The notes below the pieces were generated by a model. That model had not been told where the DNA came from, ran no database searches, and saw nothing but the letters and a program-made list of their open reading frames with translations. The position numbers and the translations under genes were made by a program. 64,000 nt of DNA from Pyricularia pennisetigena (taxonomy: Eukaryota > Ascomycota > Sordariomycetes > Magnaporthales > Pyriculariaceae): the NCBI RefSeq assembly GCF_004337985.1, contig NC_043742.1:2094176-2158175 (forward strand), read 5' to 3'. Each line of letters opens with the position of its first letter. Within the stretch, counting starts at the first letter, position 1. This document shows positions 23,581-34,413 of the stretch, in pieces.

Positions 23581-23694
23581 TATAAATTTCCTTTGTTTAC
23601 GTAAATAAATATATATAAATATTAGCCGTAAGGGTTGTATATAGTTATATAAATAGTTGATTCTGCTTATTTACGCAAAGTTAATTGGGGGGTG

Positions 23695-23860
23695 TGTTGC
23701 AGTAAATAGATTTTGGTATTACATGACCAGATGAGTTTAATTAGCGCTGTGTACACCATAAAAGCGCTGCCACGCTCGTTAGCCTAAATAGCGCACCCTA
23801 CCTGAATATATGGCTCTCCTACCACTCATGCAGGCTGCACGTGTACGTTCGTGTGCGTCA
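23695..23860 (+). repeat. copia 3' LTR (166 bp)
   Basis: It starts TGTTGCAG and ends GCGTCA. Compared with the 5' LTR it carries seven C-to-T changes, all at CpA or CpT sites, which is RIP context on the plus strand. Confidence 0.95.
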
Positions 23861-24200
23861 GCAGTAGTTTTAAACACTCCGAGTGCGGGGCAAAGGCCCC
23901 TGGCTAGTGGTTCTAGGGCCTACAACCGGGCCAGACCTCGGCGATATGCCGATGCGGAGTCGGTCTTTTTCTGGACCTAAGCGCAAGCAGAGGCGGGGGG
24001 GTTTTGTACCGACATGATCTTGTCAAAAGCACACGACTTTAATTATCAATAGAATCCCAGGTGTATTCTCGAGCGACAAAACAGCCCGTCTTCAAACTTT
24101 TATTAAACTGTAGGCTCTTGTCTTTGCTATTTTGCTATTTCAGCAGCTGCTTTACCCCCACATATTGACGCAGCTGCACCCGTCTCCCCAAGTCGCCCCA
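23861..24200. other. intergenic, no gene recognised
   Basis: 340 bp between the copia element and the stop codon of the LVIVD gene. Normal base composition returns immediately after the LTR. Confidence 0.5.
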
Positions 24201-26188
24201 TTAACGCCTGTCGGGAAGGACAGTAGGCACAGGCGGCCTGCTCGTGGTCCTGGGCAGCTCCGGCACGGGCTTGGTGGGGATGCAAGCGCAAGCGCTGCTA
24301 ACCCTCGAGACTACGACGGGTGCCTGCGTAGGTGCGGGCGGGGCGTCGTCGTCAGGGCAAGTGTCGTCGTCGTCCTCGGGCGGGGGCGGGGGAGCGGCAG
24401 CACCGCCGCAGGCATCGACGGCATAGCTGGGAACACCAGCGGTGTCAAAGTACTGGCGGGTCAGGAAGTCGTGGCAGAAGTCGGTGCTGGCCTCGAGGCG
24501 GCCGGGGATGTGGGAGGCGCGGAGGGCGCGCATGCAGTTGTCGGCGCTGCAGGTCTTGGGCTTGGGGCACTCCTTGGACGTCATCTTGACGACAAAGGAG
24601 CCACGCTCGATGGTGTGCACAAAGATGAAGCCCGACTTGAACCCGGCGTAGTGCGACCACGAACCCAGAAAGGCGACGGAGCCGGAGCCTTCATTCTCGT
24701 CGTCCTCGGGGTAGATATCGATGAAACCGGCCTCGCAGACACTTCCGCCGGTGGGGTCCGAGGGGATCGATCTCACGTCCCAAACGTTGAGGCCGTTGCC
24801 GTAGTTGGACTGGTAGACAAAGCCGTCAAAGACGTACTGGTTGTGGTCGATACCCCGAGTGCGGTGCGCAAAGTTGCCAGTGTACACGGGGTTCTCGAGG
24901 TCGCGGATGTCAAAGATGTGAGTAGTGGGCAGACCACGCGTCATCGGGCCGACGTCGGCGTCACGCTCATCAAACTCGTCGTCAAGCAGCAGGTACTCCT
25001 GGTTCATCTTGTCGAGAACAGCACCCTGGTGGATGTATTCGGCGCCAGGGAAGCTGGTGATGGAGATGATGTTGGTGACGTTGCCGTTCTTGTCGGTCGC
25101 ATCGTAGATGGTCAGGGTGTCCTCGTTGTAGCCGTAGCAGATGTCACGGCCCTCGTAGCGCTTGTCAGGGCCACGGTAGACGAGGCATTCAGCGTCGTGG
25201 ACGTATCTGTTTTTTTTTGGGGTACGAGATTTTTTTAGATGCTATTCACACGGTAAAACCTGCTCTCAAGTGTATAGGTAAATCACTCACCCGTCACCGG
25301 CAGCACAGCCAGGGCTGAATGGCTTTGTAGGGTCGCTGATGTCGAGGTAAATCAGACCGCCCTTGCAAGGGAGGTCGTTGGGGCGGACACGAATGCTTGA
25401 GTTACCGCCTACGGAGCCGCAGGCAATGGCATAGCCAAGCTCCTCGTTTACAACGACGTTGTGAGTGCGGCCGACCGGAAGCTCGTCCCAGTGACCGGTG
25501 AGTTCTTCCTGGGTGAAGGTCTTGGGGCTAGCGGGGTCGAGGTCGAGCAGCTTCTTCATGTCAAAGAACTGAATGCCGTGCTCGATGGCCTCGGAACCGA
25601 CAACCATTATATCTTTGACCACACGAATCTCCCTCCAGCGCGAGCCGATGGAGTCGAACTGGGGAAGGCGGCCCAGGTATGAGAGCTTGCCCTCGCTGGT
25701 GATCTCGGCAAAGGCGGTTCCATCGAACTGACCAATGGCGACAAACTCACGTCCGTCAGCCGAAGTCCAGCCCCAGGACGACGAGCCTTGACCTTCCTTG
25801 CTGCCCAAGTCGGCATGCGAAAGGAAGTGATACAAATCAATCTATTGCCGTGGTCGTTAAGTGTCAGTGCATGCTCTAGACTCTATACCAGACTAGCACT
25901 TTCGAGGTGCCAGGTTCCAAGACTAACATTGTTGCACCTGAATGTGCTGTTGAAGTCACCGGGGATAGCGGCAGCAAAGCCGTTCTCGCACTTGGTGTAG
26001 CCCAGCTCAGGGTATTGGAAGCTGTTCATCTGACCCGAAGCCATCTGGGCGTCCCACTGCTTGACCTTCATCTCCATGATGCGGTGGTGGACAGCGCCCG
26101 AGTCGTAGTCGGCCTTCTCGAAAACGGCCGCCCTACTCACGCCAGCCAAGGCGGAGTAGAAGGCAGCGACAGCAGCGATGCGAACCAT
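24201..26188 (-). CDS. secreted LVIVD-repeat / choice-of-anchor B family protein
   Basis: Three exons, 26188-25928, 25841-25291 and 25206-24201, give 605 aa with consistent phases. A signal peptide ends near residue 20 (VSRAA). The body has repeated beta-propeller-like strands of the LVIVD type: IQFFDMKKLL, GLIYLDISDPTKPF, TLTIYDATDKNGNV, HIFDIRDLENPVYTG and LNVWDVRSI, with the conserved VGRTHNVVVNEE and LLDDEFDERD segments. The C-terminal 70 residues are Pro/Asp-rich and then Ser/Thr-rich, like a wall-associated tail. Known for the family: mostly uncharacterised extracellular proteins. No catalytic residue is evident. It lies 340 bp from the RIP-affected copia element, but its own sequence is intact and GC-rich. 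Confidence 0.85.
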
Positions 26189-27680
26189 GATGGCGGCTGA
26201 ACCGTGTCGGCCTTGAACTGATACTCAGCTTTTTTTAATGGCCAAAAGAAAGGCTCAAGCGGCTAGGTTGGGGCTCAATGGCAAGAAAGAGGCCGCGGGC
26301 TGACCGAGAAAGCCTAGAATCGCCTGCAGCAGTTTGTGTTGGAGGAAAAGACTCCTTCTTATATCAGCGGCCAAGTCTGTCGTCATTGCTACAACTTGCC
26401 CATGCCGTCGTCGCCATGGAGCTGTCGAGCTGCTTCATTCGGTAAGTGCTTGTTCCCATGTTATTCTTGTCGCTGCCGTGGCAAACGTTGGCAAAGATAG
26501 TGAGTGCAGGGTATCCATTGGGCAGATCCAAAGGGGGGAATACCGATCTTCGACGGTTACCGTAGCCATGGTACGGCCAAACAGGCTGGTGGCTCTCGGC
26601 GCCGAGAGGACCAAGCCAGAATGGAAATTGGCCGGCGTTCTTGGCTGTAGCTGTCGAAATGGACTGGCAAAGCGAGAAGGCGGGTCGTCGAGCCAAGCCA
26701 ACCTCCCTCTGAGCGCCGATAGGCAGGGCCAAGAAAGCAAGGGGAAAATAATGATAGGCTCAGCAGGGGCGAGCTTGTTGCGCCATTATGAGGGTATCGA
26801 TGCGGAGGATTGCGAGTGGGAGTGCCCTACCCCTCACCGCGACTCTCCAACAGTGTTTGTGTTCCCCCGCAAACTTGGGTTCTCTTGGCAGCTTATCTTG
26901 GCATTGAAACCAAATGTCGTTCTAGGCAGGTGGTATTGATCAAGTTTTCTTGAGGCGTGGCTGGTCTCCGATGACCCGAAGGCCGGCGTTGAGACAACGG
27001 TGCTCGGAGGTGGGCGGCTTGAGAAAAGCTCCATCAAGCCCTGCACCGTAGCAAAGGTAGCCGAGTGGGCACCGTGGGCACCCGCCGAGCACCTTGGCCA
27101 CGGTTGGCTCTGTCTAGGATGGCATCTACCCTTTGTCACCCAATTTCTTTATGTAATCTGCCCAAGACTTGCTTGGGTTGCCCAGTCGAGAAATTAAATT
27201 TACTACGCACCTTAGAGTTGTGACTGGCATTGTGACTCGGGAGGAAACCCCTAGTCTTGGTAGGGTCAATGATTATTTGACGGTTGCTTCGGAAACATAC
27301 ATCAAGCGCGGATAAAAACCATTGGTCACGTAAGATTGTTTGGACACCACTTGCCGACCACTCATTGTGGCTTAATGAGGGGCATGAGGGGTTTCTGTTC
27401 GATATGACATTCTTCCACAAACTCGACCTTGTAAACCAACACCGCTATTTGAGCCATCACAAGTTGCATGACAGCGATGGCAGAGATGCTATCGCCAACC
27501 ATTTTGACAAGCCATGTACAGAGTTGATCTCAGTACCGCACATATCTAGTCTAGCCATGACAGTTGCTATAAAGAGTTCCTACTACCAGTGATGCGAATA
27601 CATGATGGTGCGCCAAAACTACTCAAGTATCTACGCCACATGGGCAGCTGGCTAACCGTAAGATTATCCATGTCCTCCAG
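26189..27680. other. intergenic, no gene recognised
   Basis: Divergent promoter region between the LVIVD gene (minus) and the HET gene (plus). Open frames here are short and overlap on both strands, without motifs. Confidence 0.5.
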
Positions 27681-27728
27681 ACTCTGCTTTATAAGCCTCT
27701 ATCCGAAGAGAGCGGAGAGATTCGACTC

Positions 27729-29372
27729 ATGGTGGTCAATCCGGGCAACACATCCGACCCAATCAGCTGCAGTTTCGACACAATCTCCCTGACCGACACA
27801 CCGACGCCAGCTTATGATGCCCTCTCTTACACCTGGGGAGATGCAAACACCGGTCTTGAGGCGATTCTTTTAGATGGACAGATCCTGCATGTACGACCCA
27901 ACCTCTATGCCGCGTTGCAGGCAATCCGCAACAGCACTGATCCAACTGTACTATGGATCGATGCCATCTGCATCAACCAATCGGATGCAGGGGAAAGAGC
28001 CCGGCAGGTTCGTATCATGAGAGAGATTTTTGCCAAGGCTAGAACAGTTTTAGCCTGGGTAGGCCCATTACAAGACGAGCGTGATTTCGACGCAATGGAC
28101 CTCATGACCAAGATCATCCTCGAGCCGGCAACATCTCCAGGAGAGGCCACTCGGTCCGTGATAGGTTCAGATGATTCCCGCCAGAACCCATTGTCCTCAC
28201 TTTACCGCTTTCTCTCCAGACCCTACTGGGGCAGGATGTGGATAGTGCAAGAGCTCGCCGTCGCGCGGGAATGCTGGGTCCTCTGCGGGTCGATCAGGCG
28301 GCCCTTCGGCGACTACATTTCTCTGCCGGCCAAGCTGCTGCCACTGATGCAGCTCAAGGACCTGGAGACTTCCGTATCGGGGGAAGCAGCCGATCTTGCG
28401 GGAACCCTGACCTTCACTCAGATGATTGACGCAGTGTGCCATTTCCGAGATGACGGCTGCGAAGTCGATCTCCGAAGTGTGCTGGAGTTCCTTGCGGGCC
28501 ACGGCTGCTCAGATCCAAGGGACAAAGTTTACGCAATACTGGGATTGTGTGGCGAAGCAACCCGGGCAGCAATCGTTCCCGAGTACAGCGAGGCAATGAC
28601 GCTCGTGAAGCTGCATCGCCTGGTTGTGGAGCACTGCCTCGAAGTCGAGGGAAATCTCACGGTTCTTGCCGGACCTCGTCACTTTGCCGCACAGGATGAT
28701 GGCCTACCATCTTGGTGTCCAAGATTCGACGATATTGACCAGTGGCTTGCGAAAGATCCCTTGGATCTCCGAGGTCCCGGCCTCGCCCATTCGCCTTTGC
28801 TGAGGTTCATTGAGCATGCGGAATCGGGACCGACTAGACTAGTAGTCGGTGGTTACACGGTAGGTAGGATTGCTTCTCTTGTAGACGTCTACGAGCCCGA
28901 CATGGCATTGGAAAGCCCAGCACCGCTTCCTCTGCTTGAAGAGGTCATCAACTCGACTCTGCAAAAGGTAGCAAAAAGCATTACGGAGTCAAACACCAAA
29001 CTTGATGGAGGAGGCTTACTCAAACAAGCGGTCATGTCTACACTTGCATGGCTGCTATCATCTGAGGAAAGACCTCCAACTTCCGAGTTCTTTCAGGACG
29101 TGGCATCGACCCGTCTCAGGCGTAACAGGATATTTATCACGGAGCAGGGCCTGGTTGGAGCAGGGCCTGTTGTTTTTGGGGAAGATGACTTGGTCTGCGT
29201 AGTATATGGCATGTCTCTACCGATCGTCCTTCGACCAGTTGCTAGCAGACCTGGCGAGTACCTTTTCTTTGGAGATTGCTTTGTTTACGGGCTGTTGGAG
29301 GGACACTTGGCAGGCCACAATGTGCAGGGCCATTGTAGGATCGGGCCCAGTCAAGAGTTTGTAATTTGCTGA
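27729..29372 (+). CDS. HET-domain (heterokaryon incompatibility) protein
   Basis: The frame from the first Met at 27729 gives 547 aa. It contains the HET domain: YDALSYTWGD, LHVRPNLYAALQAIR, TVLWIDAICINQSDAGERARQV and TVLAWVGP, then SRPYWGRMWIVQELAVAR and, further on, DPRDKVYAILGL. The same frame stays open upstream to a stop at 27603 and encodes the usual domain start (LYKPLSEESGEIRL) before that Met. A CAG acceptor at 27678-27680 in phase 0 therefore suggests a short upstream exon carrying the true start, which I could not identify. Family knowledge: HET proteins trigger programmed cell death on fusion of genetically unlike hyphae or act in immunity-like recognition. The C-terminal half has no further named domain. 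Confidence 0.85.
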   Translation: MVVNPGNTSDPISCSFDTISLTDTPTPAYDALSYTWGDANTGLEAILLDGQILHVRPNLYAALQAIRNSTDPTVLWIDAICINQSDAGERARQVRIMREIFAKARTVLAWVGPLQDERDFDAMDLMTKIILEPATSPGEATRSVIGSDDSRQNPLSSLYRFLSRPYWGRMWIVQELAVARECWVLCGSIRRPFGDYISLPAKLLPLMQLKDLETSVSGEAADLAGTLTFTQMIDAVCHFRDDGCEVDLRSVLEFLAGHGCSDPRDKVYAILGLCGEATRAAIVPEYSEAMTLVKLHRLVVEHCLEVEGNLTVLAGPRHFAAQDDGLPSWCPRFDDIDQWLAKDPLDLRGPGLAHSPLLRFIEHAESGPTRLVVGGYTVGRIASLVDVYEPDMALESPAPLPLLEEVINSTLQKVAKSITESNTKLDGGGLLKQAVMSTLAWLLSSEERPPTSEFFQDVASTRLRRNRIFITEQGLVGAGPVVFGEDDLVCVVYGMSLPIVLRPVASRPGEYLFFGDCFVYGLLEGHLAGHNVQGHCRIGPSQEFVIC

Positions 29373-30199
29373 GATTGTTGAAGTTTGAAAAGAATAAGCA
29401 AACCTAGAGCAAGACGATGTCATTAAAATTGCAAGAACTGAATCTGGCAACAATATGTTGCTGACTCTGTACAACCTGGCTTTGATTGAAGCCGTTGTTA
29501 TATCTCCGTTGTATAAATTGAATGGGCGAATAACGTTTTACCTAATGGCTAGGCTTGATATGGGACTAATTTCACGCACTTGCTTGCCAGCTGGGCTTAA
29601 TCTGGGTAATCCTGAAGCCAAGGATTTCGTGGATAAACTTGATACGGCAAGTTTGTCACCTTTGAAGCGCCGTGTTGTCTCCTCCAGCAGCGAAAATACG
29701 GGTCCCATTACCGGCCGAGAGTAGAAATTTGTTTTACCCGGGCCAGTCGTCGATCGGAAAACTGATCCCGGCCTGCACCATCCCGCAGCTATGAGAAAGC
29801 ATGTGCGCACAATCTATATAGTTTTCCTGGGCTGCCCGTGTCTCCCTGACAAACGTGACCTGTTCGGCTAAGTACCCCATACTCGAGAATAGATTGCAAC
29901 ACATTCAGCGGCGGCGGCAACATCGGCACTTGAGTTGCAACCCAGTGCCAGTCCGCAATTCCTCATGAGTCCCAAAGGAGCATACCCAGCATCCAGGACT
30001 TCTAATACCCTAAATCTGATTTGCCGATAATTCGAGAATGACCACCTTCGTGGCTGTCACTCCCGGCACAACCTGGCAAATTCCTTGCCGTTATAAGAGA
30101 CGAGACTGACGCTCCACTCTTCCCATCCCCTGCGTCTTGTCGCAGCCAAGTATACCACCACAAGAATAACAACAGTCAAGAAGAGTCAAGACGACAAAG
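29373..30199. other. intergenic, no gene recognised
   Basis: Nothing coding was recognised. The last 100 bp are the CA-rich leader of the dioxygenase gene. Confidence 0.5.
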
Positions 30200-31653
30200 A
30201 TGGGCATCAAAACCTCCTTCACAGCAGCCCTGCTCGCCATCCCGCTGGGCCTGGCACACCCGCACCCCGTCGACGAGCCTGAATACCAACACCATGCCAG
30301 ACCACTGATGGAGCGATCTCTGGATCACTGCGCCGGACACTTTGCCGAGCCCGAGTTCATAAAGAGGACTATCGACCGCCACAGCGACGAGTACGACAGG
30401 TTACGACGCGCTCTGGGGATTGAGCCCGAGGGGAGGTGAGCAATTATGATTTCTTGTTTACCCAGTACTTTACCTTTCTGATTGTCTCTTCCGCAGTCCC
30501 CACATCTCCAAGCGAGACTACATCTCCGTGTCCAGGATCGACCACAAGAGCAAGAAGCCCGTCTCCAAGGGCATGGATCTGTCGTCCCTGTTCACAGACT
30601 ACGGTGCATGCATGCTCATGCCCGCTGTTGACCAGGGCCCGCTGTGTATGTGTGCCTAGCTCCGATGGCAGAGGAAACTGAGCAGAGCAGAGAACTGACA
30701 ACGAAAGCCGTTACCCTGACCCGCAGACGTCAAGGGCGAGGAAATCCGCAAGGACATCACAAACGGCGAAAAGGGCATCCCGATGACTCTCGCCATACAA
30801 GTTGTCGACTACCAGACCTGCAAGGTTTTGCCAGACGCCTATGTGGACATCTGGAGCTCGAATGCAACGGTAAACAAGTCCCCTGGAGGAATGCGGTTGT
30901 GAGACCGTGACGCTAAGGCTGTAGGCATTGAATGAAACAGGGTATGTACGTTGGCGTACAAGGCTACCCAGGAATGGGTGATCCGAAAGATGCCAGCATT
31001 CTCAAGGGAACCACACTCCGCGGCGTGCAGCCCACAGACAAGGCCGGAGTAGCTTCCTTCGACACCCTGATGCCAGGTCATTACGAAGGCCGAGCAACAC
31101 ATATTCACGGCAAGCAGTGCATCCCACAGCCCATTAGTCCCATTGTCAAGAAGAAGAAAAAGAGAAAAAAAGAAATCATCACACTAACCTCCGATATCCC
31201 CCCGAAACAGCAATCGTCTACCTCGGCGCCACCAAGCTTCAAAACAACACGCTGTCCGGCGGCCGGGCGGCGCATGTCGGCCAGCTGTACTTTGACCAGT
31301 CGCTAGTGACGGCGTCGTCGCAGACAGCGCCCTACAACACCAACCGGATGGCGACGACGCTCAACGTGCGCGACTTCCTCTTCATGCAGGGCGCCAACGG
31401 CGACGACCCGATCGTCCGGTACGCGCTGGTCGGGGACAGGCTCGAGGACGGGCTGTTTGCGTGGATCCGGTTCGGCGTCAGGGCCAACGCCAACCTGCCC
31501 GTCAACCCGGCCGCGTTTTGGACCGCCGGCGGCGGCGTCATGAACCCGACCGGTCCCGTCTCGCGCCTCGGTGGCGGTGGGTTCGGCGGCTGGCCGGGCG
31601 GTAGGAACAAGGCGAGGGCCGTTGCCGAGGCTGTTGCGGACAGGGAGGATTAG
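30200..31653 (+). CDS. secreted intradiol ring-cleavage dioxygenase-like protein
   Basis: Five exons fit: 30200-30435, 30497-30645, 30727-30869, 30941-31109 and 31211-31653, 1140 nt (379 aa), all phases consistent. The fourth intron uses a GC donor (G|GCAAGC) with a CTAAC branch site and CAG acceptor; splicing there rebuilds THIHAIVYLG. A signal peptide ends at about residue 19 (GLAHPHP). The iron site is visible as HYEGRATHIH (one Tyr and two His of the 2-Tyr/2-His Fe(III) ligands), and CKVLPDAYVDIWSSNATG is the typical intradiol core. Known for the family: O2-dependent cleavage of catechol-type rings; secreted fungal members are linked to lignin-derived aromatics. Substrate is unknown. The C-terminus is Gly-rich. 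Confidence 0.9.
31110..31210 (+). other. GC-AG intron
   Basis: The donor is G|GCAAGC and the acceptor ACAG; a CACTAAC branch site lies about 25 bp before the acceptor. No GT donor nearby gives the conserved HIH-A-IVYL join in frame. Confidence 0.8.
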
Positions 31654-31818
31654 AGAACTTGCTGTGGCGGGAGGTTCGGTTTCGATGCAGGAAAAATGTT
31701 GGCGAGATGCGAAGCGGTGCAAAGGCTGGGTTGATGAGGAGGAGATTGAGATGCAAGCTGCCAAAAGAGACGGATCAAGGTGACATGGTTTGAGATGAAA
31801 AATATGCTGTCACTAAGC

Positions 31819-31874
<56 letters not shown>

Positions 31875-32304
31875 ATATTCAAGGAGTGGTGCGTCGAAGG
31901 GAGTTTTTGGTATGAAATCCACAGTTTCTTATTCTTCTTGGATTCGCTGGCCTCTTTCATTCACATGCCATTGCATCCCGAGCCAAGTTTTTCAAATCTG
32001 TCAAGATTATTTATCTTTTCTGACAACTAAACCCTTATTGCACAACACCTAACTTTGGTCAAACTAACGCGAGTTCACGTGACACCGCGACGAGCAACGT
32101 CGAGTTGACTCCTCTCTGTTTTTTGGCCTTATTCTTTCCAAGGCTAGTTACTTTGTGGGGCACTGAAACTGATTGATACAGCTGCCAGTTCGCGCTGTGA
32201 TCATCTCGGGCCACACTGATAATCACATCATATCCCACGAACAGCCGCAAACTACCTCGCCCTACAATAGCAATTCAAACCAAGCCTGAGTCCTTGTACT
32301 CATC
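31654..32304. other. intergenic, microsatellite only
   Basis: Contains the 3' end of the dioxygenase transcript region and the AT microsatellite. No other gene was seen. Confidence 0.5.
31822..31871. repeat. (AT)n dinucleotide microsatellite
   Basis: About 25 AT units, followed by TTTGAT, in intergenic sequence. Confidence 0.95.
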
Positions 32305-32675
32305 ATGATTACTCCTACCATGTGAGTCTCCGTAGCTACTCTCCTGTCCGTTATGTCCTGATTCTCAGGTCAAAGACCAACATCAGATCTCGCTCACCAG
32401 GATTATGCTGGCGGCAATCTTCTACATGCTCCGGGTGCTGCATGCTCTTCGAGACGATGATCGCTTTCCTTTGTGGAACTCGGTTCCTGAGGTTTCCCTC
32501 TCGGTAAGTCTAGAGAGAAGGTTTGGAGAGAAGCGGAATGTCTGGCTGCGACTGACATCTGGCATTTACCAAGGTATGGAAGGCCATTGGCAACCTGATC
32601 CGCTACGGCAGGATCAAGAAAAAGGTCAGATTCGACATGTCGCACCTTGAGCAATCAACAACGCAGGCAGACTAA
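32305..32675 (+). CDS. small spliced protein with one N-terminal hydrophobic segment, unknown function
   Basis: Three exons, 32305-32321, 32401-32503 and 32574-32675, give 222 nt (73 aa). All junctions are GT..AG with matching phases. The protein begins with a short hydrophobic stretch (MITPTMIMLAAIFYMLRVL), probably a membrane anchor or signal, and ends in a basic then polar tail (YGRIKKKVRF ... QSTTQAD). I recognise no family. Support is structural only (consistent splicing, a plausible branch site in the second intron), so it may be a chance model. Confidence 0.4.
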
Positions 32676-34089
32676 AAACTCTGGGTACGCCATCATGTGT
32701 CTCTCGTCTTTACTTTGTGGCATCACTGGCTAACCCATCGCCCGGCGGACAAAGCCTCTCGACAAGTCTAGGCGTCTCTCCGAATCAGTAAATACCTCGA
32801 ACATAAGCCCAGAAACATCGAGCGGTCCAGAAAAGGGTATTTGTCATGGCTTCAGGCTGTGGATTGTCGCACACGTGAATGCAGGTGGCGGTGCTTGTCA
32901 TTGCTTGGAGCTCTGCTCAAGAAATTCATAAGGGACGGTGAGAATGAGGCATTTTTTTTTCATTAATGAATAATTCTCGAGAGGTGTTGAGCTGCCATCT
33001 CACATGTATATTGGAGTGAGTTCATTATGTCCATGCACTGAAAGTGCAGGCTATTAGATGAATGTATCATTTCTAGTCTTGCAGACTCCAAGATTCGCCA
33101 TTCGAGTCAACAAAGTTCACGCAGCTGTGTAAGGTAAACCAACACTGTCCTCCCAACTCTGAAAAGCACAGCAAGTCATTCCTCACGTGTATGATTCGGA
33201 CCCTGCAGTAAACTCGGAACCAAAACGCTGCAGATCTGCTTGGCCTGACGTACTCAACATCCGTCCTGGGAGGCAGTGGGCTATATCGCAAGTCTATTTA
33301 GCCGTCAAGGATTGGTCAAACCATACGGCGGATTAAGGCGCAATTCGACGGGCTGCGGCTGGGCGCATGATTTGTTCCCGAGCTGTGCGAATGATAATTG
33401 GTACGACCGCACAGTCATGACGATCGCCAAGGAGGGGTTTGCTTATTTAGGTTTTCTGTAGATAAAAGGCTCGAGGTTGTCCCAGATATTCAATCTATAT
33501 TGAAAACCGGTTAAATTGGCATCTTCGGACGGTTTGGCCGACTCACCAGGAGCAAAATGTTTGAATGGGTCGACCCCAACCAAACACCCTCATCATCCTA
33601 TATTCAGAGCATGGATGCTATTGCTTGATGATCGTGTGTCTGTATTTTTTCAGCAGCGGCAACTTTTACGGGTAGGTCTAGAACAAGATTTATTGATCGG
33701 TTCACTTTCAGCTGTGCTCCTCGCATATGCCCGTTGGCTAGGCGAAGCCGGCCCGCATGCATGTGCCATTGCCGTCTGGATTGTATTTGGAGTAGTACAA
33801 ACTTGGTGTGAGATAGGACCTTTTCTTTTTTTTTCTTCTTCTTTTGCTTTTTTTCTTTTATGCTCTTCTCGCGCATCGTTTGCACCAAAGACGACTGGCA
33901 GCCAACTGACCAGGGGTCATTTACAGGGTCGTCCCGGAGCAGCGATCCCCGCGCCGTACTGTACCACGTACACCACGGTGACCTTCGGCTAGGATTTCCC
34001 ACCATTCAACCATGAGACGGAACGGCGGCACGAATTAATAAAATCGTTCCTCCGATCTTTTTAGCTTTGGGATCCACCGAGCAGGAACG

Positions 34090-34118
34090 TTTTTTTTTTT
34101 TTTTTTTTTTTTTTTTTT
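34090..34118. repeat. poly(T) tract
   Basis: Uninterrupted T run of about 29 bp about 300 bp before the GMC start codon. Confidence 0.9.
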
Positions 34119-34319
34119 CTGTTGTAGCATTGGATGCCCTGAATAGCCCGAAGAATAAACAAGATCCACACGCACTTGTTTGCAGCGGCTAAATAAGTAT
34201 GAGCTTGTTTATATTTGTCAGGGGCCAATTAGCGTCAATCTGTCCGTAGCAGCATCAAATAAAGTAGCGATATTTCATGACTGATGTAGAGACTTATCTG
34301 GTGGTAGCAGCTAGCAAAC

Positions 34320-34327
34320 TATATAAG
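34320..34327 (+). promoter_or_regulatory. TATA-like box of the GMC oxidoreductase gene
   Basis: TATATAAG lies about 90 bp upstream of the start codon at 34414. Positional evidence only. Confidence 0.4.
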
Positions 34328-34413
34328 ATGCCAACAATGTCTCGTGCGCTCCATGACGCCCAACTCCAGGAGGACAACCCACGCTCCGGGTCCCGCAAAG
34401 CCAGTAGTGAACC

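Larger units (their letters stand above)
15788..23865 (+). mobile_element. complete but degenerate Ty1/copia LTR retrotransposon
   Basis: Two 166-bp LTRs (15793-15958 and 23695-23860) begin TG and end CA, and are flanked by the direct repeat GCAGT (15788-15792 and 23861-23865). A G-rich purine tract (about 23687-23694) directly precedes the 3' LTR. The interior reads on the plus strand in the order gag, protease, integrase, reverse transcriptase, RNase H, which defines the copia superfamily. All frames are broken by many TAA/TAG codons. The base composition (AT-rich, TpG and ApG rare, CpG kept) fits repeat-induced point mutation. Unusually, about 2 kb lies between the end of RNase H (about 21640) and the 3' LTR; it includes a 55-bp poly(A) tract and protein-like sequence on the minus strand. 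Confidence 0.95.
32676..34413. other. intergenic, no gene recognised
   Basis: Open frames around 33500-34000 lack motifs and run into T-rich low complexity. A 29-bp poly(T) tract lies at 34090-34118. Confidence 0.5.

Noticed and set aside
33516..33992. 158-codon open frame between the micro-protein and the GMC gene.
   Set aside because: No motif, it runs into T-rich low complexity, and composition is unlike neighbouring genes.
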